Assembly (NCBI GenBank): GCA_963642145.1
Contig: CAVIFU010000029.1
Location: 1 to 19,893, forward strand
Source of the DNA: Stercoripulliclostridium_A sp963642145
GTDB lineage: Bacteria; Bacillota; Clostridia; Christensenellales; DTU072
Direction: 5' to 3'
Length of the DNA: 19,893 nt
Positions 1 through 8,300 of this stretch are shown piece after piece. The first letter of the stretch is position 1. Each line of letters opens with the position of its first letter. Made by a program: the position numbers and the translations under genes. The notes beneath the pieces are model-generated. The model did no database searches, had not been told where the DNA came from, and was given only the letters and a program-made list of their open reading frames with translations.

Positions 1-63
1 GGTGGGGACCGCTTGAACAAAAGTAAATCAATATCTTAAAGTTAGATAGAAACGAAAAAAGTA

Positions 64-139
64 TATGTTCGGAAAAGTGTTGTGTAAACACACTTTTAGG
101 AACATAAAAGTGTTGTATGGATACACTTTTAGGAACATA
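64..139. repeat. Tandem palindromic repeats upstream of the ATPase promoter
   Basis: Two direct copies of a 33-nt unit start at 73 and 106. Each contains the inverted repeat AAAAGTGT, a 9-nt loop, then ACACTTTT (73-97 and 106-130), followed by AGGAACATA. The two loops differ (TGTGTAAAC and TGTATGGAT) while the arms are identical. Around the first copy the palindrome extends outward: ATGTTC at 65-70 is complementary to GAACAT at 100-105. A degraded third piece, TTGTGTAAAC at 141-150, runs into the -35 box at 154. The symmetry and the position just upstream of a promoter suggest operator sites or a small repeat element. The function is inference. Confidence 0.75.
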
Positions 140-153
140 ATTGTGTAAACGGG

Positions 154-181
154 TTGACTTGGGGATGTTTTTGTGTATAAT
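154..181 (+). promoter_or_regulatory. Sigma-A type promoter of the ATPase gene
   Basis: The -35 box TTGACT (154-159) and a perfect -10 box TATAAT (176-181) are separated by 16 nt. The expected transcription start near 188 leaves a leader of about 20 nt that holds the AAGGAG ribosome-binding site (195-200). This argues against the earlier TTG at 141 as start codon, because it lies inside the promoter region. Confidence 0.8.
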
Positions 182-206
182 ATTATTAGATAACAAGGAG
201 TATAAA

Positions 207-1517
207 ATGAAACGTCTTATTACGGATAAACTCATTGACTGGAAAAATTCGCCCTCTCGCAAACCGCTTTTGCTCAAAGGCGCAAGGCAAGTGGGAAAAA
301 CATATGCTATGTTGGATTTTGGCAAAAATTACTATGAAAATGTCGTTTACCTGCATTTCGAGGGTAATATCGAAACGCTTAACGGGATTTTTGCGCCGGA
401 TCTTAATCCCAAACGTATAATCGAGGAGATTTCCGCTTACGCAAAACAAACGATTCTACCGCATAAAACGCTTGTTATATTCGACGAGATTCAGGCATGC
501 GAACAAGCTCTGACTTCTCTAAAATACTTTGCCGAAGAAGCGCCCGAGTATCATATAATCGCAGCCGGCAGTCTTTTGGGGCTTGCCATAAATCGCGGTA
601 AATTCTCTTTCCCGGTAGGTAAAGTGGATATCATGACAATGTATCCCCTTACCTTTGAAGAATTTTTGCTTGCAACGGGCAATGACACGCTTATCGGAAA
701 AATCCGCAAGTCGTACGAGTCGTTTGCACCTCTATCGGACGTTTACCACAATCTTGCACTCGATCTTTATCGAAAATATCTCGTCATCGGCGGTTACCCG
801 GCGGTAGTGAAAACTTACATCGAAACCGAGAACTTGGACTCCGTTCGTTCCGTACAAGCGGATATTGCCGACTCTTATATTGCGGATATGACTAAATATG
901 CCACTCCGAACGAAACCATAAGAAGTATCGCAATTTTCAACACGCTTCCCTCGCAACTTGCAAAAGAAAATACCAAATTTCAATACGCCGTAATTAAAAG
1001 TAACGCACGCTCAAAAGATTATGAGCTCTCGCTGCAATGGTTAAAGGCTTCCGGCGTTGTCCTCGAAAACATCAAAATTACCGAAGGAAAACTTCCGTTG
1101 AATGTTTACGAGCAAATGGACTCCTTCAAAATTTACTATTCCGACGTCGGATTGCTTTGCTTTAAGTCCGGGATACTTCCCCGAGACATACTCGTCAACA
1201 GCCCGATTTCGGACAAAGCAAGAGGTATTCTCGCGGAAAACTATGTCGCGGAACAACTCGTCGCGCAAGGCTATAGATTGCATTACTGGGAGTCCGACGG
1301 AAAAGCCGAACTCGATTTTGTCATTCGCCAAAACGATTCCGCTATCCCGGTGGAAGTTAAATCCTCAGACAACGTAAAAGCAAGAAGCCTTAAATCGTAC
1401 GTAGAAAAATACTCTCCCTCCTATTCTATCCGCATTTCGACAAAAAAATTCGGCGCGGAAAACGGCATAGTAGCCGTTCCGTTATATGCAACGTTCTGTT
1501 TACATGCGCAGCGGTAA
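207..1517 (+). CDS. AAA+ ATPase with C-terminal DUF4143 domain
   Basis: A 436-residue protein of the widespread ATP-binding AAA_14/DUF4143 family. The N-terminal ATPase domain shows Walker A GARQVGKT (residues 25-32), Walker B LVIFDE (89-94) and the family motif AGSLLG (120-125). The C-terminal DUF4143 part carries the nuclease-like signature with D370 in ELDF and E383/K385 in EVK, which resembles a PD-(D/E)XK core. Length is normal for the family. Its biological role is poorly understood. These genes are often present in several copies per genome and are suspected to be mobile or defence-related, but nothing here proves that. The ATG at 207 is chosen because AAGGAG stands 6 nt upstream and the promoter ends at 181. 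The gene stands alone, flanked by palindromic repeats on the left and a hairpin array on the right, and converges with the surface-protein operon. Confidence 0.92.
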   Translation: MKRLITDKLIDWKNSPSRKPLLLKGARQVGKTYAMLDFGKNYYENVVYLHFEGNIETLNGIFAPDLNPKRIIEEISAYAKQTILPHKTLVIFDEIQACEQALTSLKYFAEEAPEYHIIAAGSLLGLAINRGKFSFPVGKVDIMTMYPLTFEEFLLATGNDTLIGKIRKSYESFAPLSDVYHNLALDLYRKYLVIGGYPAVVKTYIETENLDSVRSVQADIADSYIADMTKYATPNETIRSIAIFNTLPSQLAKENTKFQYAVIKSNARSKDYELSLQWLKASGVVLENIKITEGKLPLNVYEQMDSFKIYYSDVGLLCFKSGILPRDILVNSPISDKARGILAENYVAEQLVAQGYRLHYWESDGKAELDFVIRQNDSAIPVEVKSSDNVKARSLKSYVEKYSPSYSIRISTKKFGAENGIVAVPLYATFCLHAQR

Positions 1518-1518
1518 C

Positions 1519-1660
1519 GGGGATATACGCAAGCGATGATATGCATCGCCTGCGGCGACGGTGATATACGCCGTTAGCACGGCGGTGATATACGCAACCT
1601 TGCGGTTGCGTATATCACCGCGCGACAGCGTGTATATCACCGTCGCGATAGCGATGTATT
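1519..1660. repeat. Hairpin repeat array with CGGTGATATAC linkers (copy A)
   Basis: The whole gap between the two convergent genes is filled by short GC-rich hairpins joined by a constant linker. On the + strand they include TCGCC-TGC-GGCGA (1545-1557) and CGCCGT-TAGC-ACGGCG (1569-1584), each followed by CGGTGATATAC. A perfect 17-bp stem lies at 1583-1599 and 1604-1620 with the 4-nt loop TTGC. To the right of that centre the linker appears inverted (GTATATCACCG), so the array is a nested large palindrome; outer arms at 1557-1569 and 1632-1644 also match over 13 nt. There is no U-tract, but transcripts from either side would fold here, so it may act as a bidirectional terminator or mRNA end-stabiliser. 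Related units lie at 19672-19872. Confidence 0.85.
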
Positions 1661-1703
1661 TTTGTGCGCTATACGCGGTTCGTGAGTTTAAGAGACTACT
1701 ATA

Positions 1704-2591
1704 TCATTCTATAGTGGGTTCGAGAACGCGTTCGTCTATATGATACTTCTTGCCATCCATGCGGAAAGAGGCTATAAGGTTGACGGCGTCGTATGCGACA
1801 AGCATTACGGGAAGGCTGGCAATGGGTATTATGCCGAGGGTGGGAACGAGTGTTGCGGAAATTATGCCGAAAATGCACATCACGAGAACGAGCAGTGCGG
1901 GATATATGTGTTTGAAGGCTTTGGCTCCGCGCTTGACGCCCTTGGAAAAGGCTTTGAAAAAGCCGACGTTATCCGTAAGCATTACGGGTAAAATTTGACC
2001 GATAATTGATATACGCGCCGTTATCGCAAGTAAAAATATGAATATTGCGATCATTGCGCCGGCAAGTCCCATGGCGGCAAACATCTCTTTGGCAAGGAAA
2101 TATGCCCCGGTAGCCATGCCTAAATCGACGGGAACGGTGACTATTCCGTCTATGAGCGCGTACGGAACGGCTTTGCCGAAAGTGGCAACTATAGCGTTCA
2201 AATAGCCGTTTTCGCATCCGGTGGACATTTTGTTGTACATGACGTATCCCGCGCCGACGCTCATAAAGGCAAACAGCACTTTGAGTATAAACGCCATGAC
2301 TATCGAGCCTGCCAACGCTCCCGCGACGTTGATGTCGGTACTGCCGAGCACGTACTCCACACGATGGAACAGGTCATCCAAAATGCTTACGTCACCGTGG
2401 ATAAGGCGATCCGTAGCTCCCGAAAGTTCCTCGGAAAAATCGGCGTCGGCGCCTACCGCCTGCAAAATCGGATTGAATATAGCCGTAAATATGGCTATGA
2501 CGATTAAGCTCAGTATCGCCGAAATAAAAAAGACTTTGATGGCAAGCTTGTAGTTAGAAAGCATTACGTTAAGGGAATGTCTAAGTAACAT
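1704..2591 (-). CDS. Six-helix integral membrane protein, last gene of the surface operon
   Basis: A 295-residue protein with about six hydrophobic segments (roughly 16-38, 92-118, 142-168, 174-200, 230-250 and 254-276) and a charged C-terminal tail. It has no signal peptide other than the first helix. Residues 201-221 (LPVM, then FFKAF and R221) align without gaps to residues 183-203 of the upstream gene product (VPFM, PFRAF, R203), so the two are probably distant paralogues. The arrangement, with a Pro-Met turn then an aromatic-rich [KR]AF amphipathic stretch before the fifth helix, resembles DUF975 or GPDPase-membrane-domain type proteins, but I cannot assign a family firmly. The start ATG follows the upstream stop by 1 nt, and its GGGAGA ribosome-binding site lies inside the upstream gene, so translation is probably coupled. 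Possible roles are assembly, anchoring or export of the surface proteins; this is inference. Confidence 0.85.
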   Translation of the reverse strand: MLLRHSLNVMLSNYKLAIKVFFISAILSLIVIAIFTAIFNPILQAVGADADFSEELSGATDRLIHGDVSILDDLFHRVEYVLGSTDINVAGALAGSIVMAFILKVLFAFMSVGAGYVMYNKMSTGCENGYLNAIVATFGKAVPYALIDGIVTVPVDLGMATGAYFLAKEMFAAMGLAGAMIAIFIFLLAITARISIIGQILPVMLTDNVGFFKAFSKGVKRGAKAFKHIYPALLVLVMCIFGIISATLVPTLGIIPIASLPVMLVAYDAVNLIASFRMDGKKYHIDERVLEPTIE

Positions 2592-2592
2592 A

Positions 2593-3447
2593 TCAATCTC
2601 TCCCGTGTCTATAATAGTATTCCCTCGTGTAATCTTCCCTCTTCATATCATTGACTTCATAATAAGAAACAAACGAGTACGCCGTCAAATATGTAATAAG
2701 CATGGCGTACGCCACAGCGCCTACGATTGCCGAAATAAGCCTGCTTTGCGCTATCCCGGCGCACGTGCCGACGGCAACGGTCAGCAGGACGGGCAAAAAT
2801 ATCTGCGGAAACGTTTTGATGGCGGTTTTGCCGCTGATTCTACCGGCACTCATCACAAACGCCCTAAACGGATTGAGTCCGTTAAATACCATAAACGGTA
2901 CGTGTAGGGTGCCTATTGTCATTACGTAGGATACCCAAACGTACATCAATATCAACGCGGTTACCGTAAGTCCCAAGGACAGTCCCGCGTTGCCGACGTG
3001 TAGGAAAAATGTAGTCAGCGCGGTATTGACGGCTTTGACGAGCACAAGAATTATCAAGTAGAATACGGCGCTGTACAACGTGGGGAAGAAACTCTCGTTA
3101 CACTCGCTTATAGGGTTAGAGACTCTGAACACGCCCACGCGCAACGAGCGCGATACCACGGTATACATTATGGCGCCGACAAACAGATATACCATAAACG
3201 CAAGCACGCCTGCAATATGCGTTATGCGGTAATCCAAGGCGCCGTTATAATTCCACGTATTCCAATATCCGATGTTGCCGGTGACGTAGTTTGAAAAATA
3301 CTTGTAAAAGGCTTGCTCCGGCATTGCGGACGATACCAAAAATCCCGTGGGCAAAGACAGCAGAAACAGCGTCCAAAATCTTTTGCCTCTTTCCAATACA
3401 AACAGGTATTCCAGCGTTTTGTACAAACACGAATGTTTACTTCTCAT
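2593..3447 (-). CDS. Six-helix integral membrane protein, paralogue of its downstream neighbour
   Basis: A 284-residue membrane protein with hydrophobic helices at about 24-42, 76-98, 126-148, 160-182, 213-233 and 238-260, and a polar tail rich in Tyr, Arg and Glu (residues 265-284). I place the start at the internal ATG at 3447 rather than farther upstream. The longer reading frame would overlap the preceding gene by more than 100 nt and adds a basic, non-membrane stretch that is simply the other gene read in another frame. The ATG then overlaps the upstream stop by 11 nt, with a purine-rich AGAAAG sequence before it. Its similarity to the next gene is strongest before helix 5 (VPFM...PFRAF...R203). 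The function is unknown. The operon position points to work with the two surface proteins encoded upstream. Confidence 0.85.
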   Translation of the reverse strand: MRSKHSCLYKTLEYLFVLERGKRFWTLFLLSLPTGFLVSSAMPEQAFYKYFSNYVTGNIGYWNTWNYNGALDYRITHIAGVLAFMVYLFVGAIMYTVVSRSLRVGVFRVSNPISECNESFFPTLYSAVFYLIILVLVKAVNTALTTFFLHVGNAGLSLGLTVTALILMYVWVSYVMTIGTLHVPFMVFNGLNPFRAFVMSAGRISGKTAIKTFPQIFLPVLLTVAVGTCAGIAQSRLISAIVGAVAYAMLITYLTAYSFVSYYEVNDMKREDYTREYYYRHGRD

Positions 3448-5398
3448 GCTTCTTTCTCTTTTTACTTTTATTTTTGGATGGTTTTGTAGGTTTTTGCGAG
3501 TTATCGGCACTTTGCGCGTTATCCAAGGCGTTTTGGGTATCGTTCGCAACTTTTCCTTTTTTGCCTACGATACCTTTCTTGCGCAAGATAAAGTACACGC
3601 CGACTCCGATAAGGCAGGCGCCCGCGACGCTTCCTATAACGATACCGGCTATGGCTCCCGGTGAAAGTTCATCGCCGCCTACGTCATAATTTGCCGGTAA
3701 GCTTTCTTCGGGAACAACGATGTATATGTCGATTTGGTTGTATACCGTAGAAAATCTTATCCAATTGCTGCCGTAATCGTACTCTTTGAGTGTGTAGCCC
3801 GCAGCCGTCGTATACGCGACAAGCGCGAACTTAGACGTATCGATAAACGTGGCTACGTCGCCGCCAAGCTCGAATATGAGCGGTTCGCTCGCAACGTAGG
3901 CAGAACTTCCGTCGACCGTCAGCTTGTAGTTAAGTTTGAAAACTTTGCCCTTTTTGCCCATGCCTGCAAGCTCGGTGATCTCGGACGCGACTTCATGGAA
4001 ATCATATCTCGCAACGTTGACCTCGGCAAGTACTGTTTGTCCGCCGAGCGCGTTCGACACGGATCCTTCAAAATTGGTTATCCTGAGTTTGCCGAACAAC
4101 AAATCCGAGTTTTTAACCTCGAAATCGTATTTGGCGCCCTCCGCGGCGTTAAGGAATTTGGGGTAAGTTTCTTGGAAAAACGCCCAATAACGCTTGCTGA
4201 CGGCGGTAATATGCTCCTCTTCGTCCTCATATTCCCCATCGTTGAACGCCCATACAAGCTCCGAATATGCGTAATACGTCGAGTTGTACACGGACTCGGT
4301 GACTTTGGTTTTGTACTCTTCCAATTTAAGCGCGCAAGCGTTTAGGTTTGACAGCACGTTGATGGGCGTTTTGACTCCGCCGGAAGTGGAATATACCACA
4401 TAGCGGCTATCGTCCTTTGCCGTATACTTGCCACCGAAAAAATCGTAAATGCCGACGTTGCCGACCCTATCGGTAAGCAGGGCATAGTAATATCCGTCGG
4501 ATCTACCATCCTCATATACGGTAAAACCTATCGTTTGAGATTGAATAACCGCGCTTGTGAGCTCCGTGTGCCATTCCTTGATGATTGAGAGCTCCTTGAC
4601 GTCTTCTTCCTCCAATTCCGTAAGCGCAACCGGAGAATAATATACGGCTATTGCCAGTAGTCCGCTTCTCGCGCTCGGAATGGATCCCGTTTGCGCGACG
4701 TCTGCAAAAGTAGCCTTAATCTCGTTGCGGTAAGTGGCTCCGTCCGGGATACGGCTCTGGGTTACCGAACTACGCTCGGGCGCAAGCACGTCGATAATAT
4801 TGATTTCTTGTTTGCCGTAGATGTATTGTTTGACTACGTTCCCCTCTCCGTCGCGTGCGTTGAAGGCGCATTTGACGTACATTATGCCGTTCATGTTGAC
4901 GGTAACGTTTGTAGCGGTGTAGCCGCTGACAAGCGTTGCGGGTTTGGTCCAGCCGCTCGCAAGTCTTGCCCAACCGATGTTGAGTTTTACCCAGCCCGGG
5001 ACAGCCACGCCGTCCGTAGGCGCTTCTTCCGGGGCGGTATAGTCCTCGGTAATTAGCGTATAGGACGCTTCCTCATCTTTACTTTGAGGCGCTCCGCCTA
5101 TCGGATAGACGGACTCCGAAAACTCTACCTCGTACGCAACGGATATCTCATATGCTCCGCTCGGGAATTTAACTTGCACGGTCACGCCGTTGGCTGAGCT
5201 CGAATAGGACAACCCGTTTTCTCTTACTGTGACGTCTGCAAAAAGTATCGTGGCGGTATCCTTGCCGATATCGTCCGCGTTATCCGCATATGCCGACACG
5301 CTCCCCACAGAGTAAAGCGCGCCGAACAGTATAATTAAGATCGCGCACGCAAGAATCGCTATGCTCGCGACCTTGCGTGACTTCCTCAATACTTCCAT
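3437..5398 (-). CDS. Cell-surface protein with signal peptide, Ig-like domain and C-terminal membrane anchor
   Basis: A 653-residue protein. Residues 1-38 form a signal peptide (basic RKSRK, a hydrophobic core, then SVSAYA as a likely cleavage site). The exported part is beta-rich. From about residue 205 it has the pattern of a bacterial Ig-like module (VLAPERS..., SGLLAIAVYY, ending with DRVGNVGIY), which also occurs in the N-terminal part of the giant upstream protein. A helical stretch after it (VLSNLNACALKLEEY onward) resembles FIVAR-type helical modules, but weakly. A single membrane helix lies at about 582-605, and a 48-residue Lys-rich tail (606-653) should be cytoplasmic. No LPXTG sorting signal is visible. 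The start ATG overlaps the 3' end of the giant gene by 13 nt. The nearest ribosome-binding site (GAGAGG) is rather far, about 13 nt, which suggests dependence on translation of the giant gene. The exact function is unknown. Confidence 0.88.
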   Translation of the reverse strand: MEVLRKSRKVASIAILACAILIILFGALYSVGSVSAYADNADDIGKDTATILFADVTVRENGLSYSSSANGVTVQVKFPSGAYEISVAYEVEFSESVYPIGGAPQSKDEEASYTLITEDYTAPEEAPTDGVAVPGWVKLNIGWARLASGWTKPATLVSGYTATNVTVNMNGIMYVKCAFNARDGEGNVVKQYIYGKQEINIIDVLAPERSSVTQSRIPDGATYRNEIKATFADVAQTGSIPSARSGLLAIAVYYSPVALTELEEEDVKELSIIKEWHTELTSAVIQSQTIGFTVYEDGRSDGYYYALLTDRVGNVGIYDFFGGKYTAKDDSRYVVYSTSGGVKTPINVLSNLNACALKLEEYKTKVTESVYNSTYYAYSELVWAFNDGEYEDEEEHITAVSKRYWAFFQETYPKFLNAAEGAKYDFEVKNSDLLFGKLRITNFEGSVSNALGGQTVLAEVNVARYDFHEVASEITELAGMGKKGKVFKLNYKLTVDGSSAYVASEPLIFELGGDVATFIDTSKFALVAYTTAAGYTLKEYDYGSNWIRFSTVYNQIDIYIVVPEESLPANYDVGGDELSPGAIAGIVIGSVAGACLIGVGVYFILRKKGIVGKKGKVANDTQNALDNAQSADNSQKPTKPSKNKSKKRKKHEK

Positions 5399-8300
5399 CT
5401 GCGTTTTTGTTCCTCTCTCTTGGCAATGACTTTGCGCTCGTATTGTATGTCAACGCCCTTGTACTTCCTGCGCATGTCGTATGTCTTGCGGACGTTCTGC
5501 GGTATGCGCTTACGTCTCTTGATGGGGCTGACGCATATCAATAGTATGGCTCCTATTACCAATATCAGTACTGCCGCGGCAACTACTATTACCCAATACG
5601 GGAAATCGTTGACATAGAACAGCACTTCGCCCGAACTGTCGGCGTAGAACGATACGTAATCGCCTTCACGCTCGAACGTGACGCCTTCGAATCCGCCTCT
5701 GCCCTTAACTTCCAAAGTCGCGGAATTGCGGTACTTCTCGGGTATTTGGACATAGAACTTGATCTTATTGGACAATACGGTATTCAATCCGCAATCCTTG
5801 ACCGTTATCGATTGCACGGTGGCTTTTTGTCCGACAAGAGCCGTAAAGAAGTTGGTTTGGTTGACGGTATCGTATACCTCTCCCGCCTCAACGGTGACGT
5901 TGTCGCCAAAGCCTTCATTACTGGATATGTACGCCGTGGCGCCCTTCGCGTATACCACTTTGGTGGTGATTGTGGCGGACAGTTTGTAGATGGGATCACG
6001 CAACTTGTAGTTCTTGGCGTGCAATCCGCTGAGTACCCATGACGTAATTACCACGGGATACGTGCCTACTCCCGATTGGTTGCCCTCGGTTGTGGCGGTG
6101 AACTTAATGTACACTTCGTCCCCGATCATTACGCCTTTGAGATCTCCGGTTACTTCTATCGCGCTGAGTCCGTCGGCGGCTTTGTCGGACGCTACCAAGT
6201 TCTCCACGCTGATTTCCTTGGGATTGATGGTAAACGTAGAGTTGGTGTCCGCGCCCTGATAGTTAGCGTCATCGATGATAACCTTGATGTTGTATGTGCC
6301 GGCATTGGTAGGCATTATGCTGCCGTATCCCGGGAACTCCAACTTATACCCTACGCCAATAGGATCCGTTAACACCGTAGGCTCGACAACCGAACCGTAA
6401 ACTTGGCTCGAAAGCGAATCTGCGTCTATGGAAACCTTGCGTACAGTCGCCTTTTGGATGTTGTAAGGCACGGTGCTCTTCTCTCGGTCTACCGTGTAAT
6501 TCGTGTTTTGAAGTACGACGTAAACCATGTATCCGTCTTCGTCCACTGCCGTGGGAGGCGTCATCTGAGTCTTGTCGACTCCGTCCTTAACCGAATAGTA
6601 ACGGTAAGATATGCCCTTTTCTATTTCGGCGGCAAACGCGCTGTCGCTACCGACGAAATCCGTCTCTACAATGTGCGCTTTTGCGGGTATCGACGAGCCG
6701 TAATGCGCGTCGTAACGAGTTACCACGGAATCGCCGGTGCTGTTGTAGTAGGCAACGTTCACCGTCTTTTTGTAAATTACGACTTGGTAAGTAAGTTCGC
6801 CGTAATAGTCGGAGCCTGCCGCTATTTGCACTTTGAAGGAATACGTACCGGCATCCGGAGTTTTGCCCTTCATATCGTTGTCGTAATCGGCGTTATCCAA
6901 GGAAAGTCCCGTAGGAGATGTGGTAAAGTTCGGGGATGTGATCGTTTGTCCGTACGTAAACTCGCACGGAGCTACCGTTATGGTGGCAAGCGCCGGGGAA
7001 ACCGTTACGTCTACTTTGATGTACAGCAACTCGTAATTATCGGTATCGTACGGAGTGAATACCACGTCAACGTCTTTGTAGGTGCCGACGGATCCGAGTA
7101 CTCTGTCGCTGTTGAAGTACGAGAACGTGCCTGTGAGGGCGGCGCCACCCTCGGTGTAGTATACGTTGCCGCCCTGTAAGTAGCCTGTCGAAAGTACGTT
7201 GCCGTACGTTACGGGGGACGGAATGGGCGCTTTGTATGAAACGGCAATTGCCTTTTTGATGGTGAATTTCGCCGTTGCCGTGCCGCTATAGTTGACGTCG
7301 TCAATCGTTGCGGTAACGACGTAAACTCCGGCATTCCTTGCTTCCGTATTCTTGCCGTCTTCGGTGCGATAGCTGAAGTTGACATTTACTTCGGTGATAA
7401 CGTCGGGATTGAGAAGAGCTCCGGTGTAATACTTCTCAAGCGATCCGAAATTTATTTCCATCTCTGCCTTCTCGATCTTCACGACTACCTGACAATTCGT
7501 GTTTTGGTAGTTGGCGTTGGTAGGCTTGAATACGAGCGTTACGGTGTGTTCGCCGACGCGCAAATCTTTCTTGTCCGGATCTGCAAACTCATAGCTGCCG
7601 CCGATGACGGTGCCGTTGGCGGTAACGAATTTGCCGCCGGTAACCTTAGCCGTTTTGAGTGGCGTGCCGTACTTGATCGAACTTACGGTGGGAGTTTCTT
7701 CCTCTTCGAGTGCGGCTTGCGATATGGTAAGATCCGTGGTGCCGTAACCTACGAGGTTGGTTGTTTCGACTCTGACGATTACGCGGTATGAACCGGCGTC
7801 CGTAGGAGGCTGTTCGCTCTCGTTCTTGTCTACGTCGCTCCAACTGTGGTACGTTACGGTTATATCGCCCGAGCTTACCACGGCGTTGATAATCGGACTG
7901 ACGGAATACTTATCTCCGTACGTCACGTCTATGCGGTCGAGCGTGACGCTTATGGTCAACTTCTCTACCTCGTAAATAAACTCTTTGCTACCCTCGTATG
8001 TCGGATCGGACGAGGCTATTTTGACAAGAACTACGTATGTTCCGGCATTCGTGGGCGGTACGCTCCCCAAGAAACCGCCTCTTGTTTTGTCTTTTGAGTT
8101 GTAGTTGTAGTACTCGTATACAACGCTGTCAAGGTCTACGTCGTAATCGCCGAACGTGGCTACCGCGCCGGCTCCGTCTTGACCGTATTCATAGCTGACG
8201 TAAGCTTCTTGCGTTCCGTCAGACTCTCTGTACTCCAAGTCTTCCAGTCCGATATCTTCGGATATGTCCGTTTTGCGCACGACGTACTCGAACGTGTAAG

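Noticed and set aside
1..39. Possible 3' end of a gene entering the window from the left
   Set aside because: All three + frames stop within the first 39 bases, so too few residues are present to support any one of them.
1518..1700. CRISPR array at 1.5 kb or at 19.7 kb
   Set aside because: The linker is only about 12 nt, spacers are self-complementary hairpins rather than unique 30-40 nt sequences, and no cas genes are present.
3448..3549. N-terminal extension of the six-helix gene to 3549
   Set aside because: It would overlap the preceding surface-protein gene by more than 100 nt, and the ATG at 3447 gives the normal short operon overlap.
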